Assembly (NCBI GenBank): GCA_000827205.1
Contig: KN832563.1
Coordinates: forward strand, 542,470-571,043
Length of the DNA stretch: 28,574 nucleotides
Direction of reading: 5' to 3'
Source of the DNA: Plicaturopsis crispa FD-325 SS-3
Lineage: Eukaryota; Basidiomycota; Agaricomycetes; Amylocorticiales; Amylocorticiaceae
The position numbers were made by a program, and so were the translations under genes. Under the pieces are notes generated by a model, which saw nothing but the letters and a program-made list of their open reading frames with translations, made no database searches and was not told the origin of the DNA. Shown here piece by piece: positions 20,001 through 28,574 of this stretch. Each line of letters starts with the position of its first letter. The first letter of the stretch is position 1.

Positions 20001-22006
20001 CGACGCCATGTATAGGACCTCTCAGGCCGATTGCTTCAGTGCCCGTGAATGAGTAGGCGCTAGTAAAAGTTTATTACTATCTTGCATACCTTCCATTGCT
20101 CCCTCCATATCATCCTCTACATTGCCATCTAGATCATCATCAAGGTCTTGCGCCGCCTGGTCCGGCGGGACTGGGGCACCTTGCGCTACACCCTCCACTC
20201 TGCGATCGCCATCGTCGTCATTCGGGTCATCCTCGTCAAACGGCTCATCATCCATATCGCCATCATCGTCAAATCGTTCGGACCCATCCGTGGCCTTGTC
20301 TTCCTCCTCGTCATCGAAATCTAACACGTCTGCATATGTTCGCGCGGCAACATCTCCGTCCGAGTCATCGCCCACCTCCTGGAAGTACCTTTCGTGTTCC
20401 GCTAACATGTCCATGTCTGCATCTATGTCGGACGAGCCGAGCACCTCCTCGATCTCATCGTCGTTGCTCCCGTCCGCGGGGTCGTGCTCATCTTGGTCGA
20501 AATACCCAGAAAACCGTGATGGCCCGGCTTCCAGCTCTTCAGGTGCACGGTACGTCGCGAGGCTAGGAGACGCCATGGGCGAGTGTATCCGGGACGCCGC
20601 AGCAGAGCCTCGCAAGGGCGGTGTCAGCGCGGTAGTCGGGAGCGGCGGCCGACGGGGAGTCGTAGGTCCAGAGGAACTAGGGCGCAGCGACTCACTCTCG
20701 AACACTTCCGAGAGCTTGAACGACGGCGTAGGCCGAAGGGGCGAATCGTCAGATGAGATACTGTTTCTGCTCGAGCCGCCTGCGCGGAACGTGAACTGGA
20801 AGGCGCTGGACGACCCTGCTTCCGTCGGCGAGTCCTCTTCCCCCTCTTCCGTACGACCCACGCGTCTCTGCGAACGCTGGCGGGGAAAGGCCCGACCTTC
20901 GCGATCCACGCCCTTTCCCTTGTCGTCGCTGTCTTCGTAGTTCACGCGGATGCGCTTCGCCTCCCGTGGCGGGTCGTCGTTGATCGTAGGGGCCCGTACG
21001 GGCGGAAGAGGCGCTATAGGACGGACAGGCGGCATCGGTGGCGGCGGTGCCAGGAGACGTGGCGGTATTCGAGGAGCCGGGTTGGGCGGAGGAAGCGGCT
21101 GCGGATTGGGGTGGGCGTCCCTTTCTTCAGCCGGAAGTTCGTCGTCGTCCAACACGCCAGGGCGCGCGTTCTGGAGAATCCACTCGCGTAGAAGAAACAC
21201 CGCAACAAAAGTGAGGACGATGAGGGACGCGATGATCTGTCCGGCAAATATGTCCGCAGACAGGGAGCGCCAGGAGGGACCTGTCATGTACCGGAACAGA
21301 AAGGGTTGCAATGTAGAGGTGCTGTTCGCAGTGCTTGTCTCATTCTGGTACGTCGGTGTTGGTTGCTGCGTCGGCCGCGGTCGATCACTTAACCACCAGG
21401 CGCTAGATGAAGGGTCAGTGGTCTAGTGGGCATACACAACGTAGGCGCGACGTACGTTAAGTCACCCATTGTGAAATACATCCGCCATGTCCACACCGTG
21501 ATCCACGGCAGCACTGCGAGCCATATGCACCCCACCACGACTGCTCTGAGACAAAATATGACTGCAAAAAAGGACTGCTGTGCGAGATGCCGGAGGACGA
21601 GGAAGGTGGGCAGCCGCGCCGGCATATCGGCTGCGTAGACTGCCAGGGCGCGAACCTCGTCGTCAACACTCAACGCTTTCCTATGCACAGCTACAAAACG
21701 CACCTTTATTGAACGAATAGGGGTGCTTGCACACATCGCAGTCCTTCTTCTTACTGTGGGCGAGCCATGTCGTCAGGCTAGAGGCGTCTACCCGTCAGTG
21801 GTGTGCGTTCATGGAAAGGCATGTAGATCGCGCACCAGTCTTGGTGTATGTAGCGGATCGTCCCGGCGCATTTGCACGGGTGGAACAGTGGCTGGTCTGG
21901 CTCTGCCGGTGCGCTGCATATGCGACATGTGTCTGGTTCATTCCAGTGTCAGTAGCGTCGCGTACGGGCGATACTAGAGCCGACCTTGCTCTTCAGCCTC
22001 CTGCAT
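17047..22006 (-). CDS. SSM4: Doa10/SSM4-type RING-CH E3 ubiquitin ligase (MARCH6/TEB4 family)
   Basis: Fourteen exons run on the minus strand: 22006-21985, 21932-21836, 21777-21704, 21639-21456, 21402-20090, 20033-19993, 19938-19849, 19798-19553, 19495-19121, 19060-18885, 18825-18571, 18514-17539, 17481-17319 and 17261-17047. Phase is exact and gives 1408 residues (yeast Doa10 is 1319). The N-terminal RING-CH finger has C10, C13, C27, C29, H37, C40, C53 and C56 (DTCRICSAPAEPDQPLFHPC and onward). About a dozen hydrophobic segments follow, with the conserved middle block (GAMWFIKDPQDQNFHPIRDI). Residues about 210-560 form a Pro/Ser-rich and acidic insert. Members of this family sit in the ER and inner nuclear membrane and ubiquitinate ERAD-C and cytosolic degron substrates. 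The intron 17262-17318 is 57 nt, in frame and stop-free, so its retention is possible. The ATG at 22006 is the first in frame and matches the family's short lead before the RING. Confidence 0.95.
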
Positions 22007-22499
22007 AAATGTAGGGTCTGCGTCCAAGTGTTTCCAACGGTTCGTTAACGACCGTTTACGACGCGCGCGACGATGGTGGAGAGAAAGAAAGGGCAGGAGC
22101 GTTCCGAATAGATTGACGCCTACCGCAGTAGAGAAAAGTAGGTGGTCGAGTCTCGACTACGCTGTGGAGCGGAGATTCAAATGAATTCATGAATAACCCG
22201 CGAGCCTGCAGCAAGTTCAACCTCCTGCGAGACCGAGGGACACTCAGGACTCAAAATACTCGTCTCATCTTACGGGAAAGCAATGGGGTATTTAGCAGAT
22301 ATATTTCTATTGTCGCTTGCTCGACGCCAATGCAGAAATAGACATGGAAAGGGTAGTAGTAGAGTACGGAAGTCGCATGCAACATCCGATCGTCCGATAA
22401 AATAGCCTGAACAATATTGCATCTCAGTCAGTCGACACCCCAGTGAGAGAAACCGAAAATTGCTGACCTGTATGTAACACGCTTTTAGAGGACACGCGT
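22007..22499. other. Promoter of the Doa10-type gene and 3' end of the carrier gene
   Basis: About 490 bp lie between the Doa10-type start and the phosphate carrier stop, both read on the minus strand. Before the ATG at 22006 the minus strand has a pyrimidine-rich run (complement of about 22075-22105), as is common in fungal leaders. An in-frame open stretch upstream (22007-22155) has no ATG and is taken as leader. Confidence 0.5.
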
Positions 22500-23685
22500 T
22501 TACTTTCCACCGGTCGTGCCAAGACCCATGCTGCTCTTGAAGGTGTCGTAGATCCACCATTGGAAACCGGTGAGGGTACCTGTGACGATCCGGTCAGCAT
22601 ACGCACAGCGACAACGTGAGCAGGCATAAGCATACCAATCATAAGCACACGGGTGCCGAGACCCTTGGTAGCGAGGGTCGAGATGCCGACCTCAGAGGCG
22701 ATCTGGCCAGCGCCCTTGCCCTTGTTCTCAGGCTTGCCGAGGAGCGACACGAGCGAGTCAGCGGGGTGCGAGACGATGGCGCAGACGACACCGGCGAGGT
22801 ATCCGGATGCGAAGGTGACACCGAGCTGCGTGCCCTTTCCGTACGACGACTTGGGCTCGGTGAACACGTGGGTGTAGAACAGCTGCACAATCTTCTCGAA
22901 GAAGAAGAACTTCGCCATCGTGTACGGGATCTGCGAGCGATTGAGTGTGGTTAGCAAGCGGACCGGGCGACGTTACAAAGTAGACATACTTGACGCGACC
23001 ACAGAGGAACGAGCGAACCGAAGGGGTAGCGGGTCTCCGCTTTTGTCGCGCTCATCTGCTTGAGGGCAGCACCGAAGGCGGTGGGGAAGGAGCCGTTCTG
23101 GCTGGTCTGGATCTTGACCTTGGTCATCTCGAGAGGGCACAGCGCGACGTCGGCGAAGACTTCTGCGGACGCGGAACCGGCCAACCAGATGGCAGGCTTG
23201 TACTTGTCCGATGCCTCCTCGCCGGCGAGGTTCATGTAGAGGTCCTTGAAGACCTCGTAGAGCCCGTACTTGAACATGCCCTGCAGCGAGTAGCCAACGA
23301 ATGTCGGGCCAACACCTTTCCAGATACCGTTCGCGCCCTCCTCTTTGACGAGGAGCTTGAGACCGGGAACCAGACCCTTGTATTTCACGGGGTTGACCTA
23401 AATCACAGTGAGCAGACGTCAAATGGTTGTGAGCTTCCAACAATGCGGGTTGAACGTACCTGCATGTTACATTTTGCGACATCCAGAGGTGTGATACCGG
23501 CGTGGGTGAAACCGCAAGCAAGGACACCGCCGAGCATGCACTTGGCGTAGTAGTTGGAGTCGTGGACCACAGGGCCGAGATACCTATGGCGCACGCATCC
23601 TGCCTTAGCAACTACCCAGCATCGCGAAAAATCGAAATTGAAAATACCTGGCATCCCATTTGCCGGAGGGTGCTAAATGCGACAT
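22500..23685 (-). CDS. MIR1: Mitochondrial phosphate carrier
   Basis: Minus-strand exons are 23685-23648, 23583-23460, 23397-22990, 22930-22636 and 22579-22500, giving 314 residues, about the length of yeast Mir1 (311). The protein starts MSHLAPSGKWDARYLGPVVH. It contains the three mitochondrial-carrier signatures PLDVAK (45-50), PLEMTK (142-147) and HPADSL (245-250), each after a hydrophobic helix. It ends in the family's FQWWIYDTFK near the C-terminus. The protein imports inorganic phosphate with protons across the inner mitochondrial membrane for ATP synthesis. The last intron falls just before TLTGFQWW. The start is set by the short leader exon, whose phase-2 junction completes Arg13. All five exons agree with the family, so confidence is high. 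Confidence 0.97.
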
Positions 23686-23742
23686 CGTTAAGGGAAATAA
23701 AGAAGTCTAGAGGATATATCTAAAGGCTATAGGAGTCCTGTT

Positions 23743-23967
23743 CTAATGCAAGCAAGAGAACGGCAGCGACGACGGGCTCGACGAGGGAGGAGGAGGAGGT
23801 AAGGAGAAAGACTCGGACGGCGCGCCAGCAGACCTTTTCAATTTTTGTTGTTCCGCGATTTGCCGAAGCCTCAGTGCCTCACCCACATTCTTCACCGTTC
23901 GGCAGCGGTCAACGTCAGCTTTCTCTCCACATCCTGTCCGAAGAGCAAAGTCCTGTATTTTATACAT
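23743..23967 (-). CDS. Possible small protein gene, uncertain
   Basis: A 74-codon minus-strand frame (MYKIQDFALRTGCGEKADVD to a Pro/Ser-rich tail) contains a coding-like helix, GEALRLRQIAEQQKLKRSAG. A further in-frame-compatible leader exon from an ATG at 24065 (MTEEIDQKHTEKSQE) could join it through an intron ending at CGGACAG near 23931. The stop lies only 57 bp upstream of the phosphate carrier start, so it could also be chance sequence in that promoter. No family was recognised. Confidence 0.28.
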   Translation of the reverse strand: MYKIQDFALRTGCGEKADVDRCRTVKNVGEALRLRQIAEQQKLKRSAGAPSESFSLPPPPPSSSPSSLPFSCLH

Positions 23968-24150
23968 CTACAAGCTTGTCAAAGCTGCCCGGGCAGCAGT
24001 ATTCACTGGCGTTGAAGACTTTCCTGGGATTTTTCTGTATGTTTTTGGTCTATTTCTTCTGTCATGACCGATGAGGCGTGACCGATGCCTGTGAATAATC
24101 ATCTCCGGCCTCCTTGTTACCTGACTGGTCTGTCACTGAATCTCTGGCAG

Positions 24151-24158
24151 TATAAAAA
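24151..24158 (+). promoter_or_regulatory. TATA box of the RIB3 gene
   Basis: TATAAAAA stands 44 bp before the RIB3 ATG at 24195, a good match in sequence and spacing to a fungal core promoter. Confidence 0.6.
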
Positions 24159-24194
24159 CTTCGGACGTGAAGCAGGACCCGAATAACGCACTAT

Positions 24195-25082
24195 ATGGCC
24201 CCCACAGCGACTTTAGTCGAAACGCAAACACAATCCGAATCCACCCCGAACACAACGATGAAGGACGCATCAGTTTGGCGACCGACGGAAGTCCGGGATG
24301 CACCTTCAAGGACGGCCTTTTCATTCGACTCTATGGAAGACGCAATAGCAGCCATCGAGCGCGGAGAACTGATAGTTGTGATGGATGATGAAGACAGGGA
24401 AAACGAAGGGGACTTGATCATGGCTGCCAGTAAAGTTACGACGGAGAAAATGGCATGGATGATCAAACATACTAGGTGCGTTGACCCCTCCTATACAAAC
24501 ATTAGGCCTGGCATATTGATTGAGTTTTCAATATCAGCGGTTACATTTGCATATCACTACCGGGAGACCGTCTACAAGAACTGGACATACCGATGATGGT
24601 GCCCGAGAACCAAGAGCGGAACCGGACAGCGTACACAGTCACTGTCGACTATATACATGGTTCGGGGATCACGATCAAATTATGGTACTGACCCATCTCA
24701 TTGTCCTCTGCACTTCATAGGAACAACCACTGGCATATCTGCACACGACAGAGCCCAAACCGCTCTTGCCCTCGCGTCCTCGACGTCACAGCCGTCCGAT
24801 TTCACGCGACCAGGACACATGGTCCCCCTGCGCGCGCGGACCGGCGGTGTCCTCACGCGCAAGGGGCACACCGAAGCTGCCATCGACCTCTGTGCGCTAG
24901 CAGGACTCCCGCGCGCGGGCCTGCTCTGCGAGATCGTTAATGACGATGCGGAGGGGAGCATGGCGAGGCGGGATGACTGCAGGAGCTTTGCCGACCGGTG
25001 GGGGCTCAAGATGATAAGTGTCGAGATGTTGGCGGAGTGGAGAAGGCAGCATGAGGCGAACGGAACGGTAAAGGGATTGTAA
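24195..25082 (+). CDS. RIB3: 3,4-dihydroxy-2-butanone 4-phosphate synthase
   Basis: Exons are 24195-24475, 24538-24659 and 24721-25082, giving 254 residues. The enzyme converts ribulose 5-phosphate to 3,4-dihydroxy-2-butanone 4-phosphate and formate, supplying the four-carbon unit of riboflavin. Residues 64-74 ([11 protein letters not shown]) form the acidic metal and substrate loop. [10 protein letters not shown] begins exon 3, and HTEAAIDL with the C-terminal Glu completes the active site. It is a stand-alone RIB3 without a fused GTP cyclohydrolase II domain, as is usual in fungi. A roughly 40-residue N-terminal extension precedes the conserved core, as in some fungal members. The start is the first ATG after a TATA box at 24151. 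Confidence 0.96.
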
Positions 25083-25424
25083 AGGGAAGTCTGGACTAGT
25101 TTTGTATCCTGTCTTTGGACTTACAAGCTGTTGTATGAGTTCTGGTATTGTAATTCCGCGAATAGAGCGCGCTAGTCAAGCGAGTGTCAAGCGCCAGTGA
25201 AACAATCTACGCTCGTTCGTTCTTGCCTTCAGATCCACGTTAGAATAGAAACGCTACGATCACTTCCGGTCTTCGATAAGCCAAAGATAACTTTTGGTGT
25301 TTAGATGACTTCATTTTTTCAACTATCCACGCCGCAGTTATATATATAACTTGTATCATGATCGTTTTGAACGGACCCAGATACCTTTTCCCCACATCCC
25401 CTACCCGTCGCTATCGATTTCAGA
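25083..25424 (+). promoter_or_regulatory. RIB3 3' flank and PSD promoter with TATA palindrome
   Basis: This 342-bp spacer contains the palindrome GTTATATATATAAC at 25338-25351, about 75 bp before the next ATG (25425). It probably serves as that gene's TATA region. No gene was seen. Confidence 0.5.
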
Positions 25425-27088
25425 ATGTCGGACTCTCCAAATACGCAAACGACCCTGCGCGGCCCCAGGGTGGATGAACGGGAGCTCGAGAGTACGATGA
25501 GGCCGTCGAGTCTCCCGGACGCCGAGCACAAGGACGTCGCGACCGCCCTATCGTCTCTCGTGGGCAAATCTGCAGAGCATGGCGATGTCGAACACAGCAT
25601 ACATGCACACACCTCTTCGCTGCATGGTATACCGTGGATACACAAGCTCGTTCCCGGGCTGCAGATCCTGGAGAGCAAATACCATGTGAGTGCTTGTGCA
25701 TGTGTGAAGTCAGAACATTTTATCTAACGGTTCACTGCAAGGTGGGCAACTTTGTTAGGATCAGAGGGTCGGATGAGAAATTCTTCGAGTCTATGCCGAT
25801 CTACGCAAGGTTTGTGGTTTACAGTCGATGCTAAGGCCCTTCCTCTAAATCCATGTAGGATTGGGATGCATCTTCTCTTCTATGGAAAGAAGCAACTGGA
25901 GGCCTTGCAGACGCAGACTGTAGAGCAGCTACTGCGCTCGCAATCTATCAAGGTACGTTGCTCGTCTCATCCCTTTAGTTACTTGCGAGCTCATGATAGC
26001 ACAGCAAGGAAAAATCTATGACGACCCCGAGTCGGTCAAGTCGATCGCGTCCTTTGCGAAACTTTACGAGATCCAAACAGACGATCTCCTCGTCCCGGAT
26101 CTTTCTGCCTACAAGACTTTCAATGAGTTCTTCTACCGGTTAGTTCAAATTCCTTTTCCCGTATTTTGTAGCGGCACTCAGTGTAGAATGCAGGAAGTTG
26201 AAAGATGGCGCACGGCCTGTGCAAAACGCGGATGATCCCGCCGCATTCTGCAGCGCTGCTGACTCCCGGCTGACCGTCTACCAAACTGTTAATCTCGCGA
26301 AAGAGTTCTGGTAAGTCATCCACACGCTGCCTCCGCCGATATTATAGCTTAATCAGGTTTACACCAACTTCAGGATTAAAGGCCGTAGATTCTCTGTCCC
26401 CCTGCTCCTCGACGTCACACCAGACTCCCCCACGGCTCTCCAATTCGACGGTGCGAGTCTCGCGATCTTCCGCCTCGCGCCCGCCGACTACCACCGCTTC
26501 CACTCGCCCCTCGATGGCACAGTCACCGGCGAGGTACACAACGTCCCCGGGCAATACTACACCGTGAACCCGCAGGCGGTGAACGAGCCCGACTTCGACG
26601 TGTTCACCGCGAACACGCGGAGCGTCATGTACTTCAAGCACACCGCGACGGGTTTGCCGTTCGCGTTTGTGGCGATTGGCGCCCTGCTGGTGGGCAGCAT
26701 CAATTGGTCTGTCCAGCCGGGGCAGGAGGTAAAGCGGGGCGATGAGCTCGGGTGAGTTGATGGTGTATTCACGCGGTGGCAGCTGCTCATATCGTGCATT
26801 GGATTCGAAGGTACTTTGCATATGGTGGCAGCACCGTCGTAGCTGTATTCCCGAAGGGACTTATCGAGTACGTCTGTTCTTCTTCTACAGGCTATGCGAC
26901 CCTGACATTGTCACCGTCCAGATTCGACGAGGATCTCGTCGTTAACTCCAAATTACCCATCGAAACTTTGGTCAAGGTACTTGCGAGACTCGTAGTGCTC
27001 CTGATCGATATCGACTAATCGCGGTCAATAGGTGGGCTATTCGCTCGGCAAAACACCTGCACAGGATAATCCGGCAGCAGGGGCATAA
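25425..27088 (+). CDS. Phosphatidylserine decarboxylase, C2-less form
   Basis: Nine exons (25425-25685, 25742-25809, 25859-25952, 26005-26138, 26194-26310, 26374-26751, 26811-26867, 26922-26976, 27032-27088) give 406 residues. The enzyme decarboxylates phosphatidylserine to phosphatidylethanolamine. The proenzyme cuts itself at GGST (356-359), where Ser358 would become the pyruvoyl group. The expected triad partners are visible: Asp209 in CSAADS and His268 in DYHRFHSPLDG. VQPGQEVKRGDELG (ending at residue 351) leads into the cleavage site, as in the family. There is no clear mitochondrial presequence, membrane helix or C2 domain, so it is neither a classic PSD1 nor a full-length PSD2. Compartment is unknown. 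PSD-like fungal decarboxylases with other substrates exist (for example PsiD), but the triad and GGST fit a lipid enzyme. Confidence 0.92.
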
Positions 27089-27434
27089 ATTGAGGAGAGA
27101 AACCGGCTTGTACAATGTCAGACGATTATGTATGTTATGTAGGAGTATTCACTGTGTACTATGTAGCGCTCCAGCAACAATTGTACTTGAGTTGCTCATG
27201 TATGAATTCCATGTTCATAAAGCAAGCCCAGTAATCGCAATACAAGTCCGCTCGTAAGCTCGCGTTCCGTTTTGTCTTTGGTCGCATGCCTTGCGAGCGG
27301 ACTGGCAACGAGTCGGAGTCTATAGTTCGACCTTGGCTCGACGTCTCAAGTAAACCTTGCTTTGCTCAATGATGATGAGAGTGTACGATGATTGTCCATT
27401 AAAACCCAACAAAACTTAAACTACGACAGAATGA
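27089..27434. other. Convergent 3' intergenic spacer
   Basis: About 346 bp lie between two convergent genes. AT-rich stretches (for example ATAAAGCAAGC near 27217 and TTAAAACCCAAC near 27398) are likely 3' UTR sequence. A 14-bp tandem repeat abuts its right end. No gene was seen. Confidence 0.6.
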
Positions 27435-27448
27435 CTACGACAGAATGA
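27421..27448. repeat. 14-bp exact tandem duplication over a stop codon
   Basis: CTACGACAGAATGA occurs twice head to tail (27421-27434 and 27435-27448). The second copy contains the aspartic protease stop codon (complement of 27435-27437) and its last codons. The first therefore repeats the same C-terminal codons and stop in the 3' UTR. Confidence 0.9.
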
Positions 27449-28574
27449 AGGACGCAGCAACAGCGATCCACATGCCCAGGGTGCTGACCAGATACGATGA
27501 AGATCCCGAACTGCTCTGTGCCTGCGCGCCCGCGGCGGTCCCACTCGAGCCCGATGCCGACGACGTGGAGGTTGCACCGGCGGTCGGGTCCGCCGCTATC
27601 GTGATCGTTGTGCTGGCGGCATTTGTGGGCGCGGCCTGGACGGTAGCTATATATATGTATATCGTTGAGCTGAAACCGTGTCATGCAGTCAATGAGTCGC
27701 TACGTACACTCTAAGCCGCTTCCGTTTTGCTGAGCTTCTTGGATAGCCTCAGTCAAAAGGTCGGCCGCGTTGCTCGGGACAGTCGACAGGAATCCGATGC
27801 GCGGGGGGTCGACAGAGGGATGCGTGAGGTTACCGTAGTAGAAAGCAACGAGATTCCTAGTGGTAGAAAAAAAAATTAGCACGGCATAACATCGTAGAGA
27901 TAGGTGGCCGCTTACGATTTGAGGAATGGGTCTCCCAGACTCCAGCTGAACAAGCTACCGACGGCGGGCGGATCGGTCGAAACTACCTTGTCGGCTAAGC
28001 AAGTTGTAGCGTCGCCCACTTTGTACCAGTCGACAAAGTCGCGGGGGTCTACTGGGAACATTTTCCCGCCAATCTCGAACGCCAAAGAATGGGGCGCTGC
28101 GCACGGCAACGTGGCTGGGGCAGAGGGAGACGTTGCAGCCGCGTACGATGAAGACACGGCAACCAGGATGTCTTTAACGAGGTCTGCAGGACCACGGATC
28201 AGAGAGTTACCCTGTTAAATAGACAGTGCCCCGTGGGTGATAGAGTCAGGGAGCGTAACAGAAGGGGCCTCACAGTATCGATAAGAGCGGAGAGCTTGGT
28301 AGCGTCGACGCCGCCGCTTCCAGGGATTGCCGATTGTGCAAGCTTCTGACCATCAAGATAAACGGCGTCGAGGTCGATTTCCCAACGGCTGAAAATGATA
28401 CAGTTAGCGGTAGTTACCCAGTCAGAACGTCCACGCAATGCGCTCACTATGGATAAACCTGCCACAAACCATTCGTTAGTCAGTGAAGTGTGCTGCAACA
28501 AGCCACGCGCGAGGGTCTCACCTCATTGGGCGCAAAGGTAGGAGGCGCTACACCGCCCTCAGCAGGAGTGTATC
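27435..28574 (-). CDS. A1-family aspartic protease, C-terminal part, GPI-type tail (partial)
   Basis: The gene runs off the right edge, so only the C-terminal half is present. Minus-strand exons are 28574-28522 (partial), 28458-28448 (11 nt), 28388-28274, 28211-27916, 27856-27708 and 27646-27435. They encode the second catalytic motif IDTGNSLIRGP, followed by the C-terminal lobe (FEIGGKMFPVDPRDFVDW, FSWSLGDPFLKS, NLVAFYYGN, RIGFLS). A long Ser/Thr/Gly/Ala stretch and a hydrophobic end (LGMWIAVAASFILS) fit a GPI-anchor signal. The enzyme is thus probably a cell-surface or wall-bound endopeptidase. An intron lies inside the active-site motif, between IDT and GNS. The first catalytic Asp and the signal peptide lie outside the window. 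Two Cys in the C-terminal lobe fit the usual disulphide. Confidence 0.9.

Noticed and set aside
20122-20940. 272-codon plus-strand Ser-rich frame
   Set aside because: It is the antisense shadow of the acidic/Ser-rich exon of the Doa10-type gene, where minus-strand coding is firmly supported.
22007-22155. In-frame upstream extension of the Doa10-type N-terminus
   Set aside because: It is open but has no ATG, and family members begin close to the RING. It is better read as leader sequence.

Overview
The window is nuclear DNA of a filamentous basidiomycete, most likely an Agaricomycete and possibly a polypore. Every clear gene is cut by many 45-115 bp GT-AG introns. The proteins are of typical fungal type, including a DUF6532-like protein, a family found mainly in Agaricomycetes. 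The order-level guess is inference only. No prokaryotic, viral or CRISPR feature was seen.

Layout. (1) 562-2881, plus strand: a ten-exon gene with a disordered charged N-terminus and a DUF6532-like C-terminal domain; its 5' end is uncertain. (2) 2882-14460: an accessory, repeat-rich block. It holds two arms of a diverged inverted duplication (about 3490-7345 and 11565-13690). Each arm is interrupted by different transposon-like insertions, so each arm serves as an empty-site control for the other. Arm A carries two abutting TA-flanked elements (3595-4209 and 4212-6570, the latter with a nested small element at 4501-4960). Arm B carries a hAT-like element (12023-13351) with an 8-bp target duplication and about 19 copies of a CCCTTAAGGG-type palindrome. 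Inside that element lie a tRNA-like Pol III unit and a nested TA-flanked MITE. The only plausible gene between the arms is a low-complexity Ser/Pro-rich protein at 9406-10550. Just downstream of arm B is a diverged 360-380 bp tandem duplication (13720-14460). (3) 14880-28574: a compact, gene-dense, conserved block.

The conserved block holds, in order: a secreted histidine acid phosphatase (plus); a Doa10/SSM4-type RING-CH ubiquitin ligase of the ER (minus, 14 exons, 1408 aa); the mitochondrial phosphate carrier (minus); RIB3, 3,4-dihydroxy-2-butanone 4-phosphate synthase of riboflavin synthesis (plus); a phosphatidylserine decarboxylase (plus, nine exons); and the C-terminal half of a GPI-tailed A1 aspartic protease (minus) running off the right edge. 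These are unrelated housekeeping or secretory genes, not a cluster with one shared job. Intergenic gaps there are only about 110-500 bp. Exon coordinates were deduced by hand from GT-AG signals, reading phase and family conservation; each model keeps phase from end to end.
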